Shown: positions 1-6,666 of the stretch, one piece after another
How positions within the stretch are numbered: the first letter of the stretch is position 1
How the letters are laid out: every line of letters starts with the position of its first letter
NCBI RefSeq assembly: GCF_031844845.1
Contig: NZ_JAVRMB020000402.1
Location: 1-13,050 of the forward strand
Source of the DNA: Endozoicomonas sp031844845
GTDB taxonomy: Bacteria; Pseudomonadota; Gammaproteobacteria; Pseudomonadales; Endozoicomonadaceae
Direction of reading: 5' to 3'
DNA length: 13,050 nucleotides
Notes under the pieces: generated by a model
Database searches by the model: none
The model's input: the letters and a program-made list of their open reading frames with translations, nothing else
What the model was told of the DNA's origin: nothing
Position numbers and translations under genes: made by a program

Positions 1-743
1 GCCCGCCACATTGATAAATGCTGCGTTAATGCTTCTCTAAGAGGAAGGCCGGTATAGATTTTAATAAACCTGAAAATATCTTTTCGGGTGATACCAATAT
101 CCATGGCCGAATAATAAAGCCCGGAAAGATCCTTGATAACCCAGCGTAAAGGCGTGATTTCACGGAGCTGTGCCCGGTGCAGGTCAATCATATAAAACAT
201 CAGATTGTCAGGATCAGGTTTGCTCAGGTCAGGCATCATAAAGTGACAGAGGTAATAGTCCCGGTGATTGATGCCATTGCCGTGCATCTTTTTACTGATT
301 TCAGCCAGTTTAACAACGATGGCGAGCCTGAGTCTGAACGGCGGCGGCGTTGTTTTCCACGGTTTGCAAAAATCCTCCAGGGTAACCATGTCTTTTAGTT
401 CTTCGGTCACCAGAAATGAACGCTGGGCAGCAGGATTTCTACCGGTTTCACCAAACCCCACCGGAGTCATGGTATCAATCCCTATGTCGTGCAGTTTGTT
501 CAGGGCTTCCCATTCATGACGGGCACCCAGAACCGGCTTTCTCAGACGGATATAGTTTTCGAAGATTTCGAACCAGCCAACCCCTCCATGAACTTTGGCG
601 AAGAATCCTTTGCCGTTCAATTCAAACCGGAAGGTTCTGCGGGCTTCCAGCGCCCGATAGACTTCGCCATCCATATTCTCCAGCAATTGCTGGGGATCCT
701 GCCCCTGCCATGCTTTCTTTAAATCGTCTCTCAGATAAAGCAT
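1..743 (-). CDS. waaP: Lipopolysaccharide core heptose(I) kinase WaaP/RfaP (3' end beyond the window)
   Basis: WaaP phosphorylates heptose I of the LPS inner core with ATP, on the cytoplasmic face of the inner membrane. The reverse-strand reading from 743 is open to the window edge (247 codons seen; the family is about 265 residues, so only the tail is missing). It starts MLYLRDDLKKAW and has a kinase-like fold signature: a lysine in the GFFAKVH strand (about residue 50) and the catalytic loop NHRDYYLCHF, whose Asp falls at residue 162, the same number as the catalytic Asp of E. coli WaaP. A later IDLHRAQ segment matches the metal-binding part of the family. The ATG abuts the waaG stop codon (TGA at 746-744, ATG at 743-741), with an AGAGAGGG ribosome site inside the end of waaG, so the pair should be one translationally coupled unit. 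The waaG-waaP order matches enterobacterial core loci. Identification is firm. Confidence 0.95.
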   Translation of the reverse strand, partial: MLYLRDDLKKAWQGQDPQQLLENMDGEVYRALEARRTFRFELNGKGFFAKVHGGVGWFEIFENYIRLRKPVLGARHEWEALNKLHDIGIDTMTPVGFGETGRNPAAQRSFLVTEELKDMVTLEDFCKPWKTTPPPFRLRLAIVVKLAEISKKMHGNGINHRDYYLCHFMMPDLSKPDPDNLMFYMIDLHRAQLREITPLRWVIKDLSGLYYSAMDIGITRKDIFRFIKIYTGLPLREALTQHLSMWR

Positions 744-1883
744 TCAGCGAGCCCTCTCTGCGAGTTTCTTGTTCGCCTGTTGAATAATAACGTCCGCAGC
801 TCGTTCAGGCATGCTGTACAAGTCTGCTTTTTTGCTGAAGGCGACGGCATTTCCAGACCACTCTCGACGATTCTCTGATGACAACATTTCATAGGTAAGC
901 TGGTTGAGTTTAGCCTGAGAAAATGGGGAACTGGCTACTCGCCCGGCATCGGCATCAAGAATATAGTGAGCATAACCACAGACATCCGTCGTTAATACTG
1001 GCAATCCGGCGACCAGTGCCTCAAGAAGCACCGTGCCAGTATTCTCGTTATAGGCCGGATGAATCAGCAGGTCCGCACCGAGCAGAAAGCGAGGAACATC
1101 ATCTCGCCCAGCAAAAAACCGTATCTTCTCAGCAATGCCCAGCTGTTTGGCCAACGTTTCAAAAGGTTTTTGCCTGTCCTGACCGATAATGAAAAATCGA
1201 GTCTTCTGTTTTACGGTTTCAGGCAGCGCGGCAATGGCCCGAATAGCCCGGTCCAGACCTTTGGTTTTAAAACCTGAGCCCACCATCAGAACCAGGTGGT
1301 CATTATCGTTTAATTGAAATTCCTGACGAAACTCTGTGCGTATAACATCAGCATCATCAGGTCGGCAGCGATCTCTGGAAATACCTGGTGGAAGCATATA
1401 TATGCGATCATCAGGCGTTTGATAGTACTCTTGGAAAACAGGTTTTTCTAACGGGGAAATCAGCAATGATACGGTTTTGCTTTCTTTGGCAAATACAGCC
1501 CGTTCAAATGCACTGTAATGCTTATATCGGGAAGTCTGTTTGTACCACCAGCTCCTGGCTTGAGTCTTAGCCTGATAGCAGGTATCAGCCGCATAATAAA
1601 CATCCAATCCGGGCTGTTTATTAAAACCTGCCAGAATAATATCTGGTTCACTGCTTAACGATTGTTGAATCTGCTTCTGGAAATTCAGCATTCGTGCATG
1701 ATTGGACAGTCCTTTAACTGGCAGAAGACGCACATCAAAACCTTCCGGCTGCTCACCCTGCCAACAGGTTGTATAGACCCTGATGTCATGGCCACGCCGC
1801 TGGCATTCCATGGCTATTCGTAGAAAGTCACGCTGTAACCCGCCGTAGGGAAAATACTTGTACAGAGCAAAAGCCAGGGTCAT
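744..1883 (-). CDS. waaG: LPS core glucosyltransferase WaaG/RfaG
   Basis: WaaG is a family 4 glycosyltransferase (GT-B fold) that adds the first outer-core hexose, glucose in E. coli, to heptose II of the LPS core. The protein is 379 residues from the start chosen here. It has the N-terminal MTLAFALYKYFPYGGLQRDF block, GFNKQPGLDVYYAAD (about 86-100), GSGFKTKGLDR (about 202-212) and the donor-site E-x7-E motif (E280, E288) before AGLPVLTTDVCGYAHYI. Length and blocks match E. coli WaaG (374) end to end. The frame stays open upstream to an ATG at 2039, but homology begins at the ATG at 1883, which has AGGA about 12 bases upstream. An ATG at 1940 touches a G-rich GGAGG with no spacing and is less likely. 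Its neighbour waaP follows without a gap. The acceptor and donor sugars in this organism cannot be read from the sequence. Confidence 0.95.
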   Translation of the reverse strand: MTLAFALYKYFPYGGLQRDFLRIAMECQRRGHDIRVYTTCWQGEQPEGFDVRLLPVKGLSNHARMLNFQKQIQQSLSSEPDIILAGFNKQPGLDVYYAADTCYQAKTQARSWWYKQTSRYKHYSAFERAVFAKESKTVSLLISPLEKPVFQEYYQTPDDRIYMLPPGISRDRCRPDDADVIRTEFRQEFQLNDNDHLVLMVGSGFKTKGLDRAIRAIAALPETVKQKTRFFIIGQDRQKPFETLAKQLGIAEKIRFFAGRDDVPRFLLGADLLIHPAYNENTGTVLLEALVAGLPVLTTDVCGYAHYILDADAGRVASSPFSQAKLNQLTYEMLSSENRREWSGNAVAFSKKADLYSMPERAADVIIQQANKKLAERAR

Positions 1884-1907
1884 ATTGCAGGATTGTCCTG
1901 TTGCAAT
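1884..1907 (-). promoter_or_regulatory. Possible hairpin covering the waaG ribosome site
   Basis: Read on the minus strand, the bases just before the waaG ATG can fold as ATTG-(CAA bulge)-CAGGA, loop CAA, TCCTG-CAAT. The likely Shine-Dalgarno AGGA lies inside the stem. The stem is short (5+4 pairs), so this could be chance. If real it would lower or gate translation of waaG and, through coupling, waaP. Confidence 0.25.
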
Positions 1908-1934
1908 CAGGCTGCTCGTCTGAAAAGAAGGTGA

Positions 1935-2138
1935 AAACATCCTCCCCCCACGCCACCGCCCGTCGAATTTAAGGCAGTATACCGAAACAGCCTGATCCAA
2001 ATTGAAGAAATCACCAATCCCGCCCGACCGTTGCAGCAATACTTCCGGGCAACTCTTGATACTTTACCCAGCTATAAAGGCTGTTACATACGCATGAACG
2101 CTGAAAAACAGCATGAGCCTCAACGCCATGAAAATTGA
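1935..2138 (+). other. Unexplained open frame in the gene-poor stretch upstream of waaG
   Basis: This frame is free of stops for 67 codons between TGA at 1932 and TGA at 2136. It reads PPPTPPPVEFKAVYRNSLIQ and continues to NARPLQQYF-like and YIRMNAEKQHE segments (the NARPLQQYF part is literally NPARPLQQYF). The only ATG is near its end (2094), so it is not a complete gene. It could be the tail of another broken gene lost with the epimerase 5' part, or chance. I do not recognise it. Apart from this frame, the epimerase remnant and the waaG leader, I see nothing else in 1884-2536. Confidence 0.2.
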
Positions 2139-2478
2139 TCGGGATTTTAACCTTATCACACGACAATGCAACAATGGACAAACCGTTATTGTGCGAATTC
2201 AGAATGTTATTCAAACCAAATCTGATCACTTCAACAGCACTGACCCTTACCGGCTTTACAACATCGGCAACAACCAACCGGTTGAACTGATGACCTTCAT
2301 TCAGGCTCTGGAAAATGCCATTGGCAAGCAGGCAGAAAAGCAATATCTGCCAATGCAGTCAGGCGATGTCTACGCAACCTATGCCGATGTCAGCGATTTA
2401 ATGGATACCGTAGGCTTCAAGCCATCGACCACCATTGAGGAGGGACTTCATAAGTTTGCTCAGTGGTACAAGATCTGA
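2113..2478 (+). pseudogene. 3' remnant of a UDP-glucuronate 4-epimerase-like NAD-dependent sugar epimerase
   Basis: The 121-codon frame matches only the last third or so of the extended SDR sugar epimerases (about 335 residues in full) that convert UDP-glucuronate to UDP-galacturonate for surface polysaccharide. The clear part is VRIQNVIQ, then PYRLYNIGNNQPVELMTF, then LPMQSGDVYATYADVSDL, ending GFKPSTTIEEGLHKFAQWYK at the normal C-terminus. Between the first ATG and VRIQ the match is poor: KIDRDFNLI loosely resembles the family's KMKRDFTYI, but the following stretch does not align. The Rossmann domain and the YxxxK catalytic part are absent from the sequence upstream in any frame. It cannot be an active epimerase. 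It lies head-to-head with waaG, which suggests that a polysaccharide gene was cut off by deletion or recombination here. I see no promoter or good ribosome site for it. Confidence 0.8.
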
Positions 2479-2536
2479 ATGAAATAAACAGCTTTATGAT
2501 GAGGTCAATTCCAAGAAACCATGTACCAGGCTCATC

Positions 2537-3814
2537 TCACACTGCAGTAGCTGCCTGCCCCCCATAAAAGGCCTTCAGGCGAGCTGCAGACCGGTCAATC
2601 TCATTAACATCTATATCTTTATGACATTCATGCACTGCACTTGCCGATTTATACCCTGCATCGATCTGCTCTGGAGTTAGTAGCCCTTCCAGCGGCAAAC
2701 CTAACAGCCTGCGATCTCTTTGCTCCAGCTCAACGTTCTGACGAATGACTCTCTGTTGAAGTACCTGCCCTTTCGCTATTTGTAAGTCTCTTTGCTTTAT
2801 GAATTGATAAAGCTGCTCCTGGGTGTGTCTATACAAACTTACCCAGCGATCAAACAGTTCCTTTTGCAAACCCTGTCCTGCAAGTTCATTACACCGCGCT
2901 TCAGCAGCATTGAAGACATGGTCCTTAACCACCGCTTCTTTCGATACTGGTAAGTTCAATAACTGCAGTGATGCATCAATATCGGTTGGTGCAGGCATTG
3001 GTATATACCGGGAAGACTCTGCACTTCCTGTCAGCCGCTCACGTATAGGCCTGTTGACGAAATTATCCTTGTGATATAGCCGATTTTCATTCATTTCATG
3101 CCTGGAAAGAAAGACAAAATCCAGTGCAACCTTCGCACACATAAGCACTCTCAGTCCAAAAGCAACCCCGGCTGCAACGACACCTGTCGCCAGTATACTC
3201 TGCGGAGATAAGTTGATAAGCGCTGAGAAAAAACCCAGAAAGCTTCCATAAACACCACCCACCACCATCCTGCTGCCAAAGTATGTCAGCTTATTCTCAT
3301 CGCACCTCTCCCCCTGGGTAGGGAGATATCTAAGCCATTTAAAACTTAAGAAATCACCAAGAACCGGAAGTTTTTCTATCGGCAGTCTGTCCAGAAGCAC
3401 GGGTAAACGGTCTGTTGGAAATTCATCGGTGGAGTAATATCGAAGTACCGCTTCTCCAATCGCTTCACAGGCCATGATCACGATACCGGTAACGGCTGAC
3501 TTAATAATGATTGGCAATGCCATCATACCCACCATGAACGTTGCCCCGGCAACTGCCCATATCGCTAAATATCCCGCCCAGTTAAATGCATCCAGCGTAT
3601 GCCACAGGGTGGTTTCCAGGGAACATACAATTCTGCTGAAAAGCGATTTACAGGTTTCTAATCGTGTAAAGGGGTCTTTTTTAATATACGTCCCGTCAGG
3701 CTGACTCACTGAAATATCACCGGATACTGCGGGCACAGAAGCATCACCTGACGGATGAGGAAAATTATTCACATTCACAGGTTGATGCTGCACAGGTGCC
3801 GGTGGCTGGGTCAT
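2537..3814 (-). CDS. Unknown protein, 425 aa, two hydrophobic blocks, possible degenerate J-like C-terminus
   Basis: I do not recognise this protein. Residues 1-45 are Pro/Ser-rich and probably disordered. Hydrophobic blocks at about 78-123 and 183-236 are each long enough for two membrane passes and are separated by a soluble stretch with the echo DRLPVLLDRLPIEKLPVL (about 136-152). Residues about 290-368 are charged and helical, coiled-coil-like (QEQLYQFIKQRDLQ, VIRQNVELEQRDRR). The tail from about 369 reads LLGLPLEGLLTPEQIDAGYK and then HECHKD, the spacing of a DnaJ J-domain (LGL, xxIxxxY, H-x-x-D) but without the HPD tripeptide needed to stimulate Hsp70. The start at 3814 has no clear Shine-Dalgarno. 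There is no signal peptide. The gene stands alone, divergent from astA and convergent with the epimerase remnant. An inner-membrane protein, or a secreted membrane-inserting factor, would fit. No function is assigned. Confidence 0.75.
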   Translation of the reverse strand: MTQPPAPVQHQPVNVNNFPHPSGDASVPAVSGDISVSQPDGTYIKKDPFTRLETCKSLFSRIVCSLETTLWHTLDAFNWAGYLAIWAVAGATFMVGMMALPIIIKSAVTGIVIMACEAIGEAVLRYYSTDEFPTDRLPVLLDRLPIEKLPVLGDFLSFKWLRYLPTQGERCDENKLTYFGSRMVVGGVYGSFLGFFSALINLSPQSILATGVVAAGVAFGLRVLMCAKVALDFVFLSRHEMNENRLYHKDNFVNRPIRERLTGSAESSRYIPMPAPTDIDASLQLLNLPVSKEAVVKDHVFNAAEARCNELAGQGLQKELFDRWVSLYRHTQEQLYQFIKQRDLQIAKGQVLQQRVIRQNVELEQRDRRLLGLPLEGLLTPEQIDAGYKSASAVHECHKDIDVNEIDRSAARLKAFYGGQAATAV

Positions 3815-3954
3815 AGGTTATTATCTACAGAAAATTTTTTCGCTATTTAGCAAAGCGTTATAATCATCTAATTAACGGAGCTAACTATAGATTCACTTTT
3901 TTAGTTTGCACGGTCTATCAATCAATAAAGTTTCAGGTACCATTTCCAAGTCTA

Positions 3955-3984
3955 TGTACACCGTAATAACTGACTGATTATTAA
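3955..3984 (+). promoter_or_regulatory. Weak candidate sigma-70 promoter for the ast genes
   Basis: TGTACA (3955-3960) and TATTAA (3979-3984) are separated by 18 bases and lie 90 bases before the astA ATG. Each box matches the consensus only partly. In enterobacteria the ast operon uses sigma-54 with NtrC, but I found no convincing GG/GC -24/-12 pair here. This is a candidate only. Confidence 0.2.
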
Positions 3985-3996
3985 ACAGCCCTGAGC
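3982..3996 (+). repeat. 15-bp exact copy of the astA-astD gap repeat, upstream of astA
   Basis: TAAACAGCCCTGAGC here is identical to 5148-5162. It directly touches the left arm of the inverted repeat at 3997 and lies 78 bases before the astA ATG. An exact 15-base recurrence at the two leader positions of one operon is more suggestive of a shared site or a local duplication than of chance. Confidence 0.5.
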
Positions 3997-4047
3997 TGAA
4001 AATGCCGACTCTCTACGCTTTGTAAACAATTCGTGCTGGCATTTTCA
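3997..4047 (+). promoter_or_regulatory. 10-bp inverted repeat in the astA leader (possible operator or leader hairpin)
   Basis: TGAAAATGCC (3997-4006) is repeated in inverse as GGCATTTTCA (4038-4047), with 31 bases between the arms. The right arm ends 27 bases before the astA ATG. The arms are perfect, and their centres are about 41 bp apart, close to four helical turns, which would suit a looped dimer pair. As RNA it would be a hairpin with a large loop. No known regulator is recognised from the arm sequence. Confidence 0.45.
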
Positions 4048-4074
4048 AAAGAAAAATAGAGGCAGTGTCTGACT

Positions 4075-5124
4075 ATGATTGTTATTCGTCCCATACATGA
4101 GCAAGACCGTGAAGCACTCTGGCAAATCGCTAACCAGACCGGTGCCGGCTTCACCTCCCTGCAATCCAATCGACCCATGGTAGACAAAAAACTCGCATGG
4201 GCACTGACTTCCTTTAAGCAGGCCTCCCAACAACCGGGTACCACTGACCCAGACCACAAAAATGCACTCTACCTGTTTGTTATGGAAGATACACAAACCG
4301 GCCAGGTGGTTGGCACAGCAGGTATTGAGTCTGCCGTTGGGCTTGATTCTCCCTGGTATAACTACAAGGTGAGTAAACAGGTTCATGCATCACAGCAGCT
4401 CAATGTCTATACCATGGTAAACACCCTGATGCTCTGCAGTGACCATACCGGCTTCTCAGAACTGTGTACGCTCTTCCTCCACCCTGATTACCGCCACTCC
4501 AAAAATGGTGCGTTTCTGTCCAAAAGTCGCATGATGTTCCTGGCCGCATTTCCTGAGTTGTTTGATGCAAATATCTTTGCCGAAATGCGGGGCTATTGTG
4601 ATGAGAATGAGATATCCCCTTTCTGGGAAGCCCTTGGCCGACACTTTTTTGCTGTGGATTTTGCTGAAGCTGATCGGCAGTCTACTGTCGACAAAGCCTT
4701 TATCGCTGAGCTCATGCCTCGCCACCCCATCTATACCAACCTGCTCCCGAATGATGCGCTGGACATCATTGGTGTGACCCATGAAAGCACAACCCCGGCA
4801 CGGCACCTGCTGGAGACAGAAGGGTTTCATTACACCGGTTACGTGGATATTTTTGATGCAGGCCCACTGCTGGAGGCAAGAGTTAAAGACATGCGCTCGG
4901 TAAGGGAGTCCCGGCAGTACAAGGTTAAAATTGTTGATAGTAATACAACCGACCAGCGTCGCTGGCTGATGGCCAATAGTGAACTGTCAGGCTTTCGCTG
5001 CATCATGGGAAGCCTGTCCTATGAAGGAATGGAGTTTGTAAAAATAACAAGAGAGCAGGCTGCCGCTCTTAGTATTGAAGAAGATCAACTACTGCGTGTC
5101 GTGCCATTATCCAGTCAGCCTTGA
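4075..5124 (+). CDS. astA: Arginine N-succinyltransferase AstA
   Basis: AstA catalyses the first step of the ammonia-producing arginine succinyltransferase (AST) pathway in the cytoplasm: succinyl-CoA plus L-arginine gives N2-succinyl-L-arginine. At 349 residues it matches the family (about 340), starting MIVIRPIHEQD as in E. coli MMVIRPVERSD. Conserved blocks follow in order: TGAGFTSL (22-29), DSPWYNYKV (91-99), VHASQQLNVY (103-112), SDHTGFSELCTLFLHP (122-137), LSKSRMMFLAAF (148-159), FAEMRG (168-173), SPFWEALGRHFF (181-192), AFIAELMPRHPIYTNLLP (208-225) and the C-terminal YVDIFDAGPLLEA (256-268). It is a single-chain enzyme, with no sign of the AruF/AruG split seen in Pseudomonas. The ribosome site is only GAGG, 12 bases upstream. 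astD and astB follow on the same strand. Expression is probably tied to arginine or nitrogen supply, which is an inference from the pathway. Confidence 0.97.
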   Translation: MIVIRPIHEQDREALWQIANQTGAGFTSLQSNRPMVDKKLAWALTSFKQASQQPGTTDPDHKNALYLFVMEDTQTGQVVGTAGIESAVGLDSPWYNYKVSKQVHASQQLNVYTMVNTLMLCSDHTGFSELCTLFLHPDYRHSKNGAFLSKSRMMFLAAFPELFDANIFAEMRGYCDENEISPFWEALGRHFFAVDFAEADRQSTVDKAFIAELMPRHPIYTNLLPNDALDIIGVTHESTTPARHLLETEGFHYTGYVDIFDAGPLLEARVKDMRSVRESRQYKVKIVDSNTTDQRRWLMANSELSGFRCIMGSLSYEGMEFVKITREQAAALSIEEDQLLRVVPLSSQP

Positions 5125-5170
5125 GCCGGTAAAAAGCCTTGAACGAATAAACAGCCCTGAGCCAATTAAG
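5117..5170 (+). repeat. Three 18-bp tandem repeats across the astA stop and the astA-astD gap
   Basis: Three consecutive 18-bp units, 5117-5134, 5135-5152 and 5153-5170, share the core AGCCYTGARC followed by an A-rich second half. The first unit contains the astA stop codon (5122-5124), and the third ends just before the astD ribosome site (AGAGAGG). A 15-base segment across units 2 and 3, TAAACAGCCCTGAGC (5148-5162), occurs again exactly at 3982-3996, upstream of astA. The sequence itself shows the repeats. Whether they bind a regulator or affect mRNA is not known. Confidence 0.6.
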
Positions 5171-5184
5171 AGAGGATCAAAACC

Positions 5185-6663
5185 ATGTCCGCAACAAAAC
5201 AACAATGCCTCTTCATTAATGGAGAGTGGCTTAAAGCAAATGGAAAATCCTTTGCATCGGCCAACCCTGGCACCGGAGAAACCCTCTGGCAAGGCGCCAG
5301 TGCAACGGCTGAACAAGTCGATCAGGCAATCAAGGCTGCCCGCAAAGCCAGCCATCCTTGGGCTTTTCGACCCATCGAAGAAAGGGCGTCTGTCATCCAG
5401 GCTTTCGCAAAACAGCTGGAGCAGAATAAAGACTATCTTGCAGAGGCTATTGCAAGAGAAACCGGTAAACCTCTCTGGGAAGCAAAAACCGAAGCGGCTG
5501 CTATGGTGGGAAAAGTAGCGATTTCAATAAAAGCTTACCATGAGCGTACCGGCACCATTGAAAACAGCATGCCAGTGGGAAAATCCGTTATACGACACAA
5601 ACCCCATGGTGTTGTTGCTGTATTTGGCCCCTATAACTTTCCGGGCCACCTTCCCAACGGACATATCGTTCCCGCTCTGCTGGCCGGTAATACCGTTGTT
5701 TTCAAACCCAGTGAACTGACACCGGCAGTGGCTGAACTTACCATTAAACTATGGCAGCAGGCAGGCCTTCCCGATGGTGTTATCAACCTTGTTCAGGGAG
5801 AAAAAGAGACCGGGATAGCCCTGGCAGCTCACCCGGGTCTTGATGGCCTCTTCTTCACCGGCAGCTCCAACACCGGAAAAATGATCCACCAGCAATACGG
5901 TGGTCAGCCAGGAAAAATTCTGGCACTGGAAATGGGTGGAAACAATCCTCTGATTATCACTGAGATGAGTGATACCCGAGCTGCAGTACACGACACTATT
6001 CACTCAGCATTTATTACTGCCGGCCAACGCTGCACCTGTGCCCGTCGCCTTTTCGTACCTGCCACCCAATGGGGTGATCAGTTTGTTGAGGCTTTGGCCA
6101 CAGCAACCGCCAAAATCAAGGTGGGCCAATGGAATGACGAAGACGCTCCTTTTATGGGCGCCCTTATTTCAGAAGAGGCTGCCAAAGGGATTCTCGCTGC
6201 CCAGGAAGCGCTGAAAACACTGGGTGGCAAATCCATTCTACCGGCCACACACCTTAAAGCAGGAACCGGACTGATATCTCCCGGGATCATTGACGTGACT
6301 GCTATCAAAGAGCGCCAGGATGAAGAGTACTTTGGGCCGCTGTTGCAACTGATCCGTTACCAGAACTTTGCCGATGCCGTTACTGAAGCCAACAACACAC
6401 GCTTTGGCCTCTCTGCCGGACTATTCAGTGAACAACCGGAACAATACCAGTACTTTTTACAGAGAATCCGTGCGGGCATCGTTAACTGGAACCGCCCAAT
6501 CACCGGTGCCAGCGGCGCAGCTCCCTTTGGTGGACCGGGCGACAGTGGTAACCATCGCCCCAGTGCCTACTTTGCCGCAGACTATTGTGCCTACCCGGTG
6601 GCCAGTGTGGAGTCTGACTCGCTGTGTATGCCGAAAGACCTGGCACCCGGGCTGGATTTATAA
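5185..6663 (+). CDS. astD: Succinylglutamate semialdehyde dehydrogenase AstD
   Basis: AstD oxidises N-succinylglutamate 5-semialdehyde to N-succinylglutamate with NAD+, the fourth AST step. The 492-residue protein is an aldehyde dehydrogenase of the usual length. It has FGPYNFPGHLPNGH (147-160, oxyanion Asn 151), KPSE (174-177), the FTGSSNTG nucleotide loop (224-231), the general base Glu 249 in LEMGGNNP and the catalytic Cys 283 in GQRCTCARR. The 34-residue Glu-Cys spacing equals that of other ALDHs. EEYFGPLL and the AstD-type tail SGNHRPSAYFAADYCAYPV and SDSLCMPKDLAPGLDL separate it from other ALDHs. The GGPGDSGNHRP turn differs slightly from the common GGxGASGNHRP. The start has AGAGAGG about 9 bases upstream. 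It lies 60 bases after astA, across the 18-bp repeats, and 3 bases before astB. Confidence 0.96.
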   Translation: MSATKQQCLFINGEWLKANGKSFASANPGTGETLWQGASATAEQVDQAIKAARKASHPWAFRPIEERASVIQAFAKQLEQNKDYLAEAIARETGKPLWEAKTEAAAMVGKVAISIKAYHERTGTIENSMPVGKSVIRHKPHGVVAVFGPYNFPGHLPNGHIVPALLAGNTVVFKPSELTPAVAELTIKLWQQAGLPDGVINLVQGEKETGIALAAHPGLDGLFFTGSSNTGKMIHQQYGGQPGKILALEMGGNNPLIITEMSDTRAAVHDTIHSAFITAGQRCTCARRLFVPATQWGDQFVEALATATAKIKVGQWNDEDAPFMGALISEEAAKGILAAQEALKTLGGKSILPATHLKAGTGLISPGIIDVTAIKERQDEEYFGPLLQLIRYQNFADAVTEANNTRFGLSAGLFSEQPEQYQYFLQRIRAGIVNWNRPITGASGAAPFGGPGDSGNHRPSAYFAADYCAYPVASVESDSLCMPKDLAPGLDL

Positions 6664-6666
6664 ACA

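Noticed and set aside
416..787. 123-codon plus-strand open frame
   Set aside because: It lies antisense to waaP, whose conserved motifs fill the other strand, and has no ribosome site or recognisable product.
1884..2039. N-terminal extension of waaG to the ATG at 2039
   Set aside because: The extra 52 residues do not resemble WaaG, whose homologues begin at the MTLAFALYKY start at 1883.
2011..2343. 110-codon minus-strand open frame
   Set aside because: It is antisense to the epimerase remnant, which has clear homology. The frame has no recognisable motif.
4007..4074. Sigma-54 promoter for astA, expected by analogy with enterobacteria
   Set aside because: No spaced GG and GC -24/-12 pair was found. 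TGGCATTTTCAAAAG has the first half only.
5075..5518. 147-codon plus-strand frame spanning the end of astA and the start of astD
   Set aside because: It is a shifted frame over two conserved genes. Its repetitive SLEPVK/SLERIN/SPEPIK stretch is only the 18-bp DNA repeat read as protein.
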